DNA from: Trissonchulus latispiculum
Taxonomy: Eukaryota > Nematoda > Enoplea > Enoplida > Ironidae
Assembly: GCA_030248195.1 (NCBI GenBank)
Contig: JASAND010030543.1
Span: 1 to 64,000, forward strand
Direction: 5' to 3'
Length of the DNA: 64,000 nt
In this document: in pieces, positions 1 through 13,300 of the stretch
Position numbering within the stretch: the first letter of the stretch is position 1
Layout of the letters: every line of letters begins with the position of its first letter
Program-made: the position numbers and the translations under genes
The notes under the pieces: generated by a model
What the model was told of the DNA's origin: nothing
Database searches by the model: none
Seen by the model: the letters and a program-made list of their open reading frames with translations, nothing else

Positions 1-3000
1 AACATCATGTGAAGAACACACCAGATTAATTGTTCAATTTAATTAACTATATTGATCCCGCAAGTACCGAATTGCAAACATTTGATTATAAAAATAAGGC
101 ATAAGTCTATCGGGTACTGGATACCTTGTTATTCCGGAAGATGCCAATAACTCTGTTATGGAGGAGTTATTTGTTTCCTAACACAGATAAGGTTTACTTA
201 GGATTTCATTAGTTACATGCAAACTAAGATTTAGGTCATCAATACTCAAGTATACTACTGACTTATTAGTTGATCTCCTGTGCTCCTAATCATTCCAACA
301 TGTATATCCACTGCCTATTTTGGTGTTCTTAGGGTAACTACTGCAAGGCAAATTGCACTAAGCAAACCTAGAATTTACAAGACGAATCAATTAAACCTGT
401 AATCATAAATCATAATAAAACGTAAATTAGGATGCAAGTGTTGACTAAGCGCAAAATAACAGATAAAAATAGGAGGTTAATATTTGATCCGAACTGTTAT
501 TCTGATCCACATTGCTCTTAATCTTGACCTTTCTGGAAATCCGGAAAACAGATAATAAAATCCCGAAACTTTATTCCCTAGGCTGGATCTACAACATAAA
601 GGCTTATAACGGCTCTGAATCTACAAGTTGCTGGAAACATTACTCCCATGTTTTATGTAAACTAATTTTCAGATACTATACTGACGAACCGAATCGTTTT
701 CGAAGATATCATTAGGAAAAACAATAAAGACAAAAGACTTGGCCTTCGCGTTTAATATTAGTATTAAGCATGTCACTACTAGCCACAACTGAAAAGGAAT
801 CTATCGTAAAACCTAATACGGTTTCTTTAACATTTTACGGCAACCATTAAAAGTTAGGACAGAATTCGGTTATAAAGCTGAAACTTTGATAAGTTTAAAT
901 GAACATCACAATAAGAACGACTACGATTTTTTAATCCGATTTGAACCTCGTTGCCCAGTGGGCTTAAGCTATTTATTTTGTTCATGGTAACAGAAAATAC
1001 TTGGTCCGTCCTTCACTAAGCAACAATTTATGTAAAGTGATCTGTTAAAATCGTAACATGTCCCCCTCTGTCTGTTTAGAATGTATCTCGAAATTTTCCA
1101 AACTCTACCGCTCATTATTGTTCAGTTAAGAGTGAATCTAGCTTTCGTGGATATGCAGGTTAACCAAGAAACTAGCTTACTATTATATGTACTCTTGCTA
1201 TTATGCATTAAATTCTTCGGCTGTGTGATATTTGTATAATTACGCGATTAGCTTATATCCAAATGTGACAGATTATTCCAAATGTCGACACTGAGTTCCT
1301 GGAAAGCTTAATTTTCATTTTCCGTAAACCGTTGACGAGCAGTTGTTTAAAAATGGATGAGTTTAGTCATCACTGATATCAAAACATGCTTGCAGAAAAC
1401 AAAACCCTTCGATATACTAATTGGGCATGGGAAAACAAGACTATAGGAACCGTAGCGCCAGTTAAAATGTTTCAGAAAACGCAAAACCATAAACTTTAAC
1501 GAAATCAATTTATTCAGAATTGTTTTTAATCTTCGCTATAACCTACTCTAAATCTATTCCAATTTATTCTTCTACTCCCATTCTAATGTCTACTTTCAAT
1601 TTAGCTATAGCGATGGTACATACTGCACAACCCGCAGGAAACTAACTAATAAAATCTTTGACCAGAGTTTTGTAGAGGCATGTCTCTCAAGATTCAGTCT
1701 TAGAGCAACGTACTAATCTATATAACAGACCTATTTGAATACTGCTACGTTCCGAATTTCATATGGTTAATTAAAATACTTGACAAGACATAGGAGTTAT
1801 CTTGTCCGTAGGAGTTTGATAGTTTAATTAATTTCCTTAAACTGCGTGTATAATACAAGTTATTGATTTAATTATAATTTAATTTAATCATCTCAATGAG
1901 TCAGCAATAGGAGTGGGCCTTATCGATGAGATTTCGATGTTAGGTTCTTGACCTATAAAAATGTTTTAGCTATACTAAGTCGAACTCTATAAAATTAGAA
2001 TTTTACACGGAGTTAAGAACGCAGTATATTATCTTCTTGACGACTCCTGTTCAGGAAGTATTGGTGAAGCTATCATAGCTCTGCTAAGGCGGTGAAATGC
2101 CTAACCAGATAATATATCATATTTCAGGAAACGACAGTGTCGGTATTAGTCAGCATGGATTAGAACGTAATTTCTATCACCAGTTTTAGTCAAACAATTG
2201 TATGTATCAACAAGGAAATTACTATACAAGGACCGTCTACATAGGTGTGACGACAATGAAACGTACAAAATAGGAACTGTCACGGGCTTTCTTGATTAAG
2301 GTGCCTCTATGTTAGATCGCTGATTATAACTTATATACTTAGTAACACGGATTATAACTTATATACTTGATAACAACTTGACATTCATTAAAACTTGGTA
2401 GAGTTTATTTTTAGAAATAAAAGAAAACCGATACGGCCTGACCGTTTTCAAAACTGCCCCAAGCGTAACAATTTGCTCTACAGTTTGTTGTATCTTATTT
2501 ACTCCGCAACTATTTGTAGATGTGTGAAGGCTTAGGTATATGCTGCTGGTGTAAAACAATTTACTTTGGGTCGGCTTGAGAAAACTACATAATTTGAGTC
2601 GCATCCGACTGAGGTTAGCACAGGATTACGAGACGACCAACTACCGATTCATTGCCTGGAAATGGATCAGCGCTCGGCTAACTAAATCAGTCCTCATTAC
2701 TTTTTATAACTTATTTTGCATCAACTGCACTTGAACAACTGAAAAGAGTCCAAATACTGCAATCTGCTGACACAATAGCCTGAAGTAACCCGATTACTAT
2801 AAATTTCCAATTTCCATTCATGTGTTGTGCTCGAAGGCTATTTCATTTTTTTTTTAGTTGTAGCTTGACGTACTTGACTATAGTTACATATTCGAATCTA
2901 ATTACAGATCGCTGACTGACGGCACTCCAAAGCCAGTCCAGGATGTGCTCTAGAAATTAGAAGTTAAACCAAAATGGTTGGGAAACTTAATGCCTATCGG

Positions 3001-5133
3001 AGCCAGTCTAGCTGCTGACTTCAATATTTGCTTAGAAAATGACATCTTCGTCAAAAAATCTTTAAACCTCATAATCCAATCTGATTAGTAATACTTACCC
3101 TATCAGCGGATTATTGCGATATTTAGAGGAGGACTTTTCATGTTTGTGCTCTTTAAGACTTTGAAATACATTTGGATGATGTTGGAATAGCGGACATATA
3201 CGCAGACTTTGTAATCCTTGCAGAAATTAGGATTAATTATTCAAATATTAGTCGTTAAGTTCCATAAACTAACTACTTTAAACAAAAATTATTTGAGATC
3301 TAAAAGCCAAATCAATCTCCAGAATTAAACTAAATTGAACCTTAAAATTTCATTAATTCTATGTAGTAAATCTTTAAGTTATGGATTAGAGAATAGACAG
3401 CCATGCGCCGATTCTACCCAGAGGTTTAGTGCGTTGCGCAATTTTCGTTCTCGTTTCACTTTTAGTCATTTTCAATCTTCAATACTCAATAATTAAAGTG
3501 TAATATTCGGTACACTCTCCAATCGTTTCTTCATGATAAATTGAAGTTTATTTCGTTTTGGTTTATCCATAACAGCTATGCGAGAACGATGAGATTGTAG
3601 TAATTTTGTGCAGGTTCTTAGCGATAACTGATAATAAGTAGAATTGCAAGTATTCAATTCGAGTGACAGAAAAGTCGGAAAGTCTATCCGGACAACCATT
3701 TTTTTATTTTCACTCCATCTCATTTCCCATCACTTGAACAAAAATGTTATAAAAAATAATTGCAAATTTCCAGACGATTATTAAGAATTTGTAAATTTGT
3801 AACCTTGTATTCAAACGTTCTTTTGATCTGTAGTTACTTTCGATTTTCATTATCACCAAAAACTACTGCGCCGAAATAGGTTAACCCCAAGACGATAGAT
3901 TCGTACTTTATGTTGCTATCGCATTAGTATTGTTACTTCGTAGATGTCATTATATCCGAAACACACTTTTAGTTTCTGTTGCCAACAAACACGCGTCTGC
4001 ATCCGACGACGCACAGTTGCCTGAATGCGTTTGTGAACATGAACCCGCTACAACAAGATTTTAAGTTGCTCCGACATGATTATACATAACTAGACTCGTC
4101 GCCTCGCTTCAGTGTGCGTCAGCCCGCGCCTGGGATGTCGTGTCGTGTACTGTTTTACCTGTAATTGCTTTGTTTGACAACTACTCAAACTCCTACAACT
4201 TCGTATGTAAAATAACTTTGGACCGAGGGTGTGCACCTAAACCATTCTGTCCCACATAAATTCCAAGATTAGAGATAAAGCTATCTCTTTAGACACGCAT
4301 TTCTGCAAAATTACCAGTTTGTCTTGTTGCTAGTTTCAATTAATTTAGAAGGATTCGACCGCAATTCGCAACTCCTTGCAGTAACTTAACTTAACTTAAA
4401 GTTCCTAACTAAGAAAAACAGTCAAGTCTTAATTTTTACAACATATGCATTTTCCCAAAAACATTCCGAGAATCAGATGGTTAAAGTCAAATCATTTTGT
4501 TAATCCCAAGCTAATGTCGAGTTAGAACTTGCGTTCTTGATCAGTTCATCTTGGATCTTCAGGTGAAATGGAACATGAACCGAAATGTTATAACTTAGTG
4601 AAAAACAGTTTTCATAACTTAGCAACAAATATCGTAATTTGGCGACCCAAATATTCCTAATCTCCTATGATAAATTTGAGTTAAAGCACTCTGTGGAATG
4701 TTTCCTAAGAAAACCGTAGAAGTTATTTATTTCTCAACCTGGCAAGCTATAGAAGAAATACGATTTCCTAAATTTATACAGTTTACAATTAGTTAAGTGT
4801 GCCAATGTCAATTGTCAGTCTTCCAAATTGGTCGGTTACTTTGCATGCTTATTTTTTTTTATGAATGGTCAACCTGTATGCATTTATTACCACCCTCCCA
4901 TAAGCAACAGGAATTGTTGGTAAATTTCCGTTTAGATTATTATCTGAATAGAGTTAGATTTACATAGCAATGAACAGACAAATCAATAACCCTATTATGA
5001 CTAAAGGCCATTTCTTCCTAGTTGCAATTATGATAAGGGTGGGTATGCCCCGTTTGAAGTATACAATTTTGATTGCAGCGGTAACATTCCTTGATTTTCT
5101 TCACAGTGTCTATTTTTTGTTTTGGTATTTCAG
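1..5133. other. Non-coding stretch upstream of the FUBP-like 3' exons
   Basis: No convincing coding exon, RNA gene or MITE is visible. The stretch is AT-rich and lacks the G/C homopolymer runs that mark the rest of the window. A short direct duplication (unit ATTATAACTTATATACT) lies near 2320-2380. The last bases before 5134 form a normal 3' splice site (T-rich tract then CAG), so at least the right end is intron of the FUBP-like gene. No KH-domain exon is seen, so the upstream exons lie outside the window or are too short or diverged for me to see. Confidence 0.55.
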
Positions 5134-5300
5134 GACAGCCAGACTACAGTGCGCAGTGGGCTGAGTATTATCGATCCCTGGGAATGCATGATCAGGCTGC
5201 GCTGATCGAGCAGCAGGCGAAGGCTAACCAGGCTGCTGCGGCCGCCGCTGCCGCCGCGGGACAGCATCAGACGGCCCCGCAGCCTGTCAGTCAACAGCAG
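5134..5300 (+). CDS. FUBP/KSRP-like protein, penultimate coding exon
   Basis: Likely an exon of a far-upstream-element-binding protein family member (FUBP1/2/3, KHSRP): KH-domain single-strand nucleic-acid binders that act in transcription and mRNA decay or splicing in the nucleus. The exon reads GQPDYSAQWAEYYRSLG, then a helical Gln/Ala-rich tail with an Ala run. The DYSxxWxEYY motif is the tyrosine-rich C-terminal repeat typical of this family. The exon starts after CAG at 5131-5133, with the first codon split (phase 1), and ends CAG/GTACGA at 5300/5301 (phase 0). The KH domains are not in the window, so which paralogue this is cannot be decided. Confidence 0.82.
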
Positions 5301-7265
5301 GTACGATTAGGGGTTTTCGGAACTAATACGAAGATCGTTTACGTATGTACGATGTACGCAGGGGCGAATTCGGGCGGGGGGGGGGGGTGGCCACTTTTCC
5401 CGTCGCAATAAAATTTACTGAAAATAGTGCAAAAATGTGAATTTTGAAAATGTTGCTACCCTGAGGTGCCCCTCCCCCTTCACAAAATCCTGGATTCGCC
5501 AGTATGTACGTAATTGTACGCCTTTGCCATGGATACAGCCTGGCTATTTAGGGTTATTGATACAGCCCTGGCTACGTTGATGATTGTACTTGGGAGGAGG
5601 GTCTCCCGTACCTGCTAGAGGCCACCATAAATTAGCCTTGTCATAAATAATGGTGTTGCATGCTGGGATAGGAGGACGAACGAGTGCTTTCTTCAAAATT
5701 TTGTGGCGACTGAATTTACTTCAATATTTCAATACGCGACTAAATTGATGGTGTTAGTTAGAGAAGAGTTAGCACATAGGTACACAAACGTCCTTGTTTG
5801 GTAGGACACGACCTGTTTGCACAATTTAGCACAATATACCTGGATTTTCTAGGTAAAAATAAGTGGGGACGGACGAATGGGGGAATGGCGCCCTCTACCC
5901 CCCCACCCCACCCCCCGGCTGGTAAAGGGGAAAACCAAAAGTGGGAGAGGGATAAAAATTGGAATGGGCTGAAAATCTATAAGTGGGGGGGGGGGCGCCC
6001 TCTCAGCACCCCCTCCCCAGTAAAAACCCAGCAGTATTCATGGCGTTGTAAAGGGTATTTTTTATAGGGCCCCCCCCCCCCGAAAATGCCTTCCCCCCCG
6101 AAATCGCCCCTCCCGGGATTTTTGCTTCCCCCCGGGATTTTTTGGAGGCCCAAATTTTTGCCAAAAATAGGCCAATTTTCAAAAATTTTCCGGCTTCGCC
6201 GGAGATTTTTTCGTAAAAATAGCTATTTTTAGCTAAAATCCTGGCATTTTTGAGAACTTTTTGCGTTTCATCATGCAAAATACGCCAAAAAATACCATTT
6301 TTGGCTCATTTTTGCAAAAAATTCTTCCCCCCCCCCCGGGCCCGGCCTCCCCCCGGGAAGCCCCCCCCCGGAAAAAATCCCTAAAAATACCCTCTTGTAG
6401 GCCCGTCGGCCCGGGCCGGGCCGGGCCCAACGTCGAGCGGGCCGGGCCGGGCCGGGCCGAGGAGAAAAAAATTGGGAGCGGGCCGGGCCGAATGCAAGAG
6501 CGGGCCGGGCTTCGGGCCGGGCCGACCAAGATTCAATGCATTTCTTCTATATTTATTGCCTTTTAATAATATATATACATTTGCTTAAATTTGAGAAATA
6601 TTTGAGACAACCACATGCAGAAATATTTGAGGTCTTTTATCATTTTAAGTGACGACTTATCTTTTACATTTTTCGGAAACTATATATAAGTATTGATTGC
6701 TCTCATGGTTTTGCTGAAAATAGTGGCGAAGTTCTAAGTTTCTAAATAGGTTCGTACTTCTTTTACGCATAATAACACACCTAATAATAATAATTTTTTC
6801 GCCAATAATAATTTAATTTTGAACGAAAACTCTTGGACTTGGCCGGACTCAAATTCGTTCATCAAAGGGTGTAGGGGGTTCAATTTGTTTGCTAAATGTT
6901 TTCAAATTCTCATATCTTGAAGCTAAGATGTTGGGGAGAAAGGACGAGTACGCCGCAATCATATAATACAAAAACTTGACGAAAAATGTTAATGTTAAGC
7001 TGTTTTTGCATACCAAAAAGTTGACTACTGTTTTAAGCTTACGGGCCGGGCCGGGCCGGGCCTGAGTTGGAGCGGGCCGGGCCGGGCCGACGTCGAAATT
7101 TTTTGGAGCGGGCCGGGCCGGGCCGGGCCGACCCAAAATTTTCACGGGCCGGGCCGGGCCGGGCCTGAAAATTTCGGCCCGTGAAGGTCTCTACCCTCTT
7201 GTAAAATCTGCGAAAATATTCATGTTTCTGAGCTATCAGAGTATTCATTGTTGTTTTCTTTCCAG
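5301..7265 (+). other. Intron of the FUBP-like gene, with G/C homopolymer-rich debris
   Basis: GT at 5301, AG at 7264-7265. It contains long G or C runs (near 5376, 5900, 5985, 6068, 6325 and 6360) inside remnants of transposon families seen again near 8160 and 42100. It also contains the complete GGGCC-rich hAT-type element at 6398-7193. Open frames here on both strands are products of the GGGCC repeats and are not genes. Confidence 0.7.
6398..7193. mobile_element. hAT-type non-autonomous element with GGGCC subterminal repeats
   Basis: A perfect 8-bp target-site duplication CCCTCTTG flanks it (6390-6397 and 7194-7201). Its ends are TAGGCCCGTCGG on the left and, reading inward from the right, TAGAGACCTTCACGGGCC. 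Both ends carry long arrays of GGGCC (6400-6510 and 7042-7180) around an AT-rich core. No transposase frame is present. An 8-bp duplication with TA-beginning ends fits the hAT superfamily. The GC-rich arrays would be strongly structured (G-quadruplex or hairpin). Confidence 0.8.
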
Positions 7266-7337
7266 CCGGCGTATGCGTATGCACAGCAGCAGCCGCAGTA
7301 TGGGATTCCTGGACAGCAGTATCCGGCCCAGTACTAA
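7266..7337 (+). CDS. FUBP/KSRP-like protein, last coding exon
   Basis: After a TTTCTTTCCAG acceptor at 7265 the phase-0 frame reads PAYAYAQQQPQYGIPGQQY, then PAQY and a TAA at 7335-7337. Gln/Tyr/Pro-rich ends of this kind are usual for FUBP-family proteins. The phase matches the exon ending at 5300, so the two exons join cleanly across a 1,965-bp intron. That intron contains a hAT-type element (6398-7193) whose right end is only 72 bp from the acceptor. The 3' UTR begins at 7338; its end was not located. Confidence 0.8.
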   Translation, partial: PAYAYAQQQPQYGIPGQQYPAQY

Positions 7338-10300
7338 GATCAGTTCTCATTCAATGGTGGTGTGTAAAATAATTATGGTAAGATTTTGTCTAGTTATTCA
7401 CTCATTTGAGTTTTTGGTCTCCAAAACAGGGTAACCTGAAAACAGTCAGCAATCAAAAATTGTTTAATTTCATGGAAAACGCTTATGATTGTTGAGGAAA
7501 TTTGGAAGTTTTCGTAAGAGGTGTAGTAGAACTGGAACGTTTATAAGGATAACTCTTTATGTCTACAAGGATATTAGCATTAGTCTATGTATGATGATAT
7601 TTGTGTTGCAACGGTGTATTCAGAATACACTTTGCGACAAAGATTTCCATGGTCCAGGAAAATCCGTCCTGTGTTGCTTGACTTGACTCCTGTTTTTACA
7701 ATGCCGCGCACCCTAATAGAATAGGTCGCCGTGTCGCTTACACGTGCTGTCAATAATGGTGCCAATAATCTTACTACAAACTTGTTTGGCAAACTAGCTT
7801 TGAATTTGGCTACAAAATTTTCTGGTATTGATAGCGGTCGGTTTTTGAACATTTTGTTTAGTTTTAACATTTACACAGACACTTATGTACAATTAGAAAA
7901 CTTTTCGTTTTGGGTTTAGCTGAGTGCTAAAAGTACAAATAGTTCTTCGCAGGCTAGGTTTTTGTGGTCTTACTGATACTTCTAGACATTAGACGTATTC
8001 ACCTATCCCACAGGTTTCGTTAACTACGCTTCGTCCTCCATAAATCCTTATCGGGCGTTGGCTACGCTAAAATTTACTGTGATTGTACGCAATTCCTTGC
8101 CCCAAAAATGTTACGTGGAAAACTTTCGAGTTAATTGAGCTGGTTTTTCTTTAGTGGGACAGGACGCCCCCTCTTACATTTTCTTCCGGTCCCCCTCCCA
8201 CGCGAGCTCTTACCTCCATTTTTGGGCTTTTTCCGCCTCACTAAAAGGCTCCCAGAAAATGCCACATTTGAGGTTTTTTTGGTTTAAAATTTTAAACATT
8301 TTCCAGCTTCGTCAGAATTCTTTGATTTAAAAAATCCTCTATTTGGGTACTAAAGCTGAATTTTCGAGCACTTTTAACTTAGTTAATTATATCAGTGTTA
8401 AGTGTAGACAACAAGCTTACTTAACTTTTTGACGATTTTGTGATCGGTTTAGTGAAAACCCAGATTATTACTGTGCGTAATAAGGTTTGTATCCAATCCA
8501 GTACTATCCAGGTTTGATGAATCCAAAACCCAGTTAGGAAAAACTCGTTTAATCGGAGACTCGGGAGGGCTAGACTGACCATGCACCACACTTTTTCTTA
8601 GGTTAGGAGAAAACTGTGTAAGAAATACTTGGTAACATTTTCGTATGCAATATTTCTTGTGCCTCTGTATACTAGTTGACATTTTTGACAGCGTGTCTGG
8701 TTGGTATAATGTTGCAGTACTTTAGATCGGTTCTGTCCTCGCGTCTTCTCCTTTCCGGGCGGTTCGGTTTCAGAATGTCGTCTCCCATCACTGTCCCAGT
8801 CAGTCACTCTTCAGCTAAGATAGAGAGAGTGAGAGATTTTTCTCCCTCAGGCCGAAATGAAACGGAAACCAATTTGACGATTTTCAAACAATTTCATTGT
8901 ATAATATACGTTACGTATACAGTTATAATATAACTTTTTTGCGAAATTGAAATTGAACAGTCAGTTTTTTATTGAATGTTTCGTCATAATCGTATTCGCT
9001 TGTTCATTCAGATATGCTACGTATCCGTAAACAACTTGCGTATATTCGTATACTTGCTCAGTGACTCACCATACCGTAACTCTTTTTATACCAGTTTTTG
9101 CGTGCGTAACCATTGCAATTTTTTGAATAACTTGCATAACTTGCTCAGGTTAGACATTTGATATCGTTCTCAGCTTTAGCAGTGATAATGTTGTGATGAA
9201 ATTTGCTCACCTGTATTATACAGTAGTGGATTTCGTATTATTTTGCAGTCGATATACATGCCGTAAAACTTTCGCATAACCGTGCATATATTTGACCGTT
9301 GCCTTTGCATTCAAAGTCTCTGCAGGATTATAGATTTTGTCTAATGTGGTATTTACTTACACATTTTTTCCAATTTATACCCAGGGTGTTTTTTCCAATT
9401 TATATACCCTTGCAGATACATATGTAGATCTGCCCTATTTGAAATGTAAGTATGCGCTCAGACAAGGCACATTAACGCACAATGTTGGTCTCGCCTGCTG
9501 TTTTGCAATGAAGGGAGTGTTCTCTAGTGATTCATTGAAAGGGTCTGTTCTTACGTTGACGAGCGTCGACCTGCAAGCTTTACTACTCCACCCTGATTTA
9601 TTAATCATAGCAAGAGTACATAATAGATAAGAATGTGACAAGCGTGGCGTTTTCTGTTATCAGCTCGAGCAACATGCTGTGCTGTTGCTGGGCGTATCGT
9701 CTTCGTCAGTGTAAACGCAATAAACCTTTACTGTTTCGAGCTGTATCTGCGCAAATTCTTTGATCCTCCAGGCACGATGTTTGTAGGAGGTGGTGGAAGA
9801 AGGGACAACTGCGTGCAAAGCACGACACCTCAAGCTGATAACAAAACGTGACGCTTGTTGTACTATTTATCAATCACTGAGTAAGAAACATGTTCTGGAT
9901 ACCTTAGTTTTCTTAATACCTCATAATAGCGTTAGGAAAGAAGCTTGGAAAGAGTTGGAGATTCGCGTAGGTTTCTCGTTTCAGGTATTTGAAGCAAGTA
10001 AGTTTGGTGAGTTTTAAAGTATAATTTTCTGTGTTTTTTTATAAATGCTTGTGCTTTCTACCTGTTTCAGGGTGTCTGGCGAACCAGGCCTATCAGCCCA
10101 GGTTTCAAGAACATTTTTAGATTTTTTCTTTTTAATGCCCCTGTGTTATGCCTTTGTATTTTTTCTGTCTCTAGGTTATTGGTTGCTTGATTGTGTGAAA
10201 AAGTTCATTCAGTCGTACATTGACGATATTGCTTTGATTTTGACTGACATAATGTGTGATTTTGATGCTCCTCTATTGCTTCTACTTCTGCTGAAATATT

Positions 10301-13300
10301 TCCGGAATATGGTATAGAAAATGAAAATACGCCGTGAAATCTGTGTATGTGGCAGTGTGGACGCAATTCCCACGAAAGAAAGTATGGTATTTTGAGCTTA
10401 GACATTTTGTTTTTTATTCCTGTGTATTGTCTCTGATCTTCTTTTTTGTCTGCCCCCTCCGACCTTTTCAATTTCATTTCCATTTACCGTTTCTATTCGA
10501 TGAAAAATACTTTTTCTAACTGAGTAATTCGAGCAAAAATTTTACTTAGCACTGGGCCGACGTTATACACGGCATGTCTTATTAATGTTATCTGATGCTT
10601 TTAGGATGCTCACAAACAGTGAGTATCCTGCGTATTTTCGTATTCTACGTACAATACTTCTTTCTTATGGGAATTGTTGATACACTGCTTTTTGCTTTTA
10701 CGAGGGAATAGTATATAAATATCTTTAATAATATATATGCTTACGTAATTATTTACTATTGTACTTCAAAACTTGAAGTCCTTAATTGTGTCACTGTGCG
10801 TATAAGCTTACGTACGTACTACTTTTATATCTTCTCACAATTCTGTATACCATTATAGTATTGGTCTTTAAACTTTGCTTTTTTTGTGGTTTTCCGTATT
10901 ATTTCAATTATATTATTATTATTCGTTTGTTTGTTGTCATGTTTCCCTGTATAGTTTTTACTCGTTTGTGTTTTGTTCCTTTACGTATTATATTTTCGTT
11001 ATTCACCGCCTACATCGTACCGTACTGCTACTATTCACATTGCTGTTTGTGTGCTCTGTTTGGTATCCCTCCCCCTAACGGTATACTGGTGGCTTGAATT
11101 CGACTTAATTTATTATATACGTAATATTCTATTTGTTTCCGACACTGACAGTTTTTTCCTGTATTAAGGTGTCTGTTTGTGTACGTACGAAATCAGAGAC
11201 TTTATTTATAAACAACTTTACAACATGGCCTTCACTACGTATGTATGTACCTAAGCTAAATATCAGTTTGTAGTCTAGCTCTAGGCTAGTTATTGTGGTA
11301 AGGTCAGGAATGGGCTCGAAAAATTAGTTTTTTTAAACTTTCCATATCACATTCACGTTTTTTTCCTAATATGGAGCTTAATGGTATTTTCTGTTGGGTT
11401 GGGTCTCCAAAATTCCTGTTCCACATTTTATTTTGGTCAGAGCTCAAGCTCAGACTTTTTTAGTTGACATTTTAGTTTAAGTCAGATGTAGTAGATTTTA
11501 CTGTAATTGTACTTTACTTTTATGTTTGGAGGAAAGAACAAGTTGTGGAAAGCCAAACCAGGTTTAGAGCTTTCCTATAAATACGTAGTTTTAGTTAAAA
11601 TGTGAGTGTAGTTTACTGGTAAATTTGGTGCATAATATTTTGAGTTTGTGCCGTAGTGTTTATTTAATTATGTTTTTGAAACGTGCTTTATGATTTTATT
11701 GAAGGCGTATGTATAGATTTACCGAATGCTTTTTGTTCGAAATACTTAGTGATAAAATTTTTATGCATGTAGTTTTCACGCATTTTCACGCGTCCGACCG
11801 TTTCCGTCGTTTGAGATGTGAATTTTGATATGTAATCTCCACGCCCAAACATTAACTTTGTCAGTAGCCACGTGAATTCTTAATTTTTGTTAGGTTTTAA
11901 ACTCTCGGAAAGTTAGGCCTCATGACCTCACAAGACCACTGGTTTTCCTAGTGACCCCCTTAGTTTTCCCCCTTCTGCGATAGAATAATAATAGGGATCA
12001 CTTACTCCGTTGACTATTTGTTCACACTTACATGATCAGTCAAATCTGCGTCAAATCTGAACAATGTGAAATTTGTACGTAACGTGTACTACGTGTATAT
12101 ACGTATTTAAATTATTTAATTTTGCTAACATGCAGTGAGGGACCACTCTAGCAGGGTTTCTATAATTTCCTTATAATCTTGTATTATTCTATTAAAGATT
12201 TGACCTATTTGAATACAAATGTATTATGCTGCAGAAAAAAGAGAGAAACTAAATGTTAGACTAAAGCTAACCCTCAGTGACAACAGTTTCATAGTGTAAA
12301 CTAAAATCATATATACAATGCTATCCATTGAACCAGGTATAATTATAAACCAACACAAAAAGACAACAATTTTTGAACCCAGATTTTGGTGCTGTTTATA
12401 TGAAATATTATGCATTCCAAAAATTACATTGGAGATAGAAAAATCAAGACCCGGCTGCTGCTATGAAAAATTTCAACACTACAATCAAGAATACGTACTT
12501 AATTTTGGATTCTTAATTTACCTAGATTGTTGCCGCTCAAACTGCTCCAATTTGTAGGATATTAAATATTGCAGTGCACCATATAATGTATAACTACATT
12601 ACCTACGGGCTTATGTACATGTAGTGTGTATAAAGGTATAGTAATCATTGCATTGCGTTTGCCAATATAATTAATTTACTATTATATAATTTAGATTGCT
12701 TTTAATGATGTGTAATGTCAGGTTAAGTTTACAGGCTGTGACTAGGTACGTATTTGCTAAATTTGAAAATGTGTTTTAACCATTTGACTTTTTTCTCATT
12801 GTAGCATGCATGTCTGTTTTCATTGCATTTTGTTATTACTATTCTATCTTTGGTAAGTTATGTACTTTGCCTCCTGTCAAATTGTTTGTCTATTGTGTAT
12901 GTATGCACATTTTAGTGAACTGACTGCGTTATTTGTCTGTACTTACGTATGGCTGCCTCAAGATAATTTTTCTGCCCATTGCTGTGTACAAATTAGTATA
13001 TAATTGCTAATGTTACTGTTTTGCAGACCGTTTCATCTAGGCAGGCACGTTAGATATGTTTCAGGGAATATTTCTAGGAGTAGGGAGGTAATATATATAA
13101 TTAATCACTAGAGGAGGCTGTCAGTGTCAATATTTAAATGAGCTATATTTATGTATTTTTGATCGTTCAAGCCATCAGTATCTGTTTCCCTCTCATGCAT
13201 TGTCCTGCTTCTCTGTTTAGCGTTTGGTATTTGTTTTGGATTTTTACTATTGCACTAGTATGCTAATACTGTGTGTGTTTTGTGTATCCCTTCTGTTTTG

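Noticed and set aside
6233..7350. Open frames over the GGGCC arrays on both strands
   Set aside because: Arg/Pro/Gly/Ala strings produced by the pentamer repeat of a hAT-type element. The only coding sequence here is the FUBP-like exon at 7266-7337.
9560..9590. GTCGACCTGCAAGCTT resembling a cloning-vector polylinker
   Set aside because: It lacks the central sites of the common polylinker and the flanks are ordinary genomic sequence. Taken as chance.
9337..9641. Frames of 97 and 68 codons on opposite strands
   Set aside because: Mutually overlapping, no recognisable motif, no splice or start support.
10045..10317. Frame with SGEPGLSAQ after a TTTCAG, superficially like the FUBP exon SGQPDYSAQ
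   Set aside because: The tyrosine/tryptophan motif is absent and the frame runs into T-rich sequence with no donor. It lies after the FUBP stop codon.
10786..11167. Hydrophobic frames that look like membrane proteins
   Set aside because: T-rich sequence gives Phe/Leu/Tyr/Cys strings in all three frames. No start context, splice sites or homology cue.
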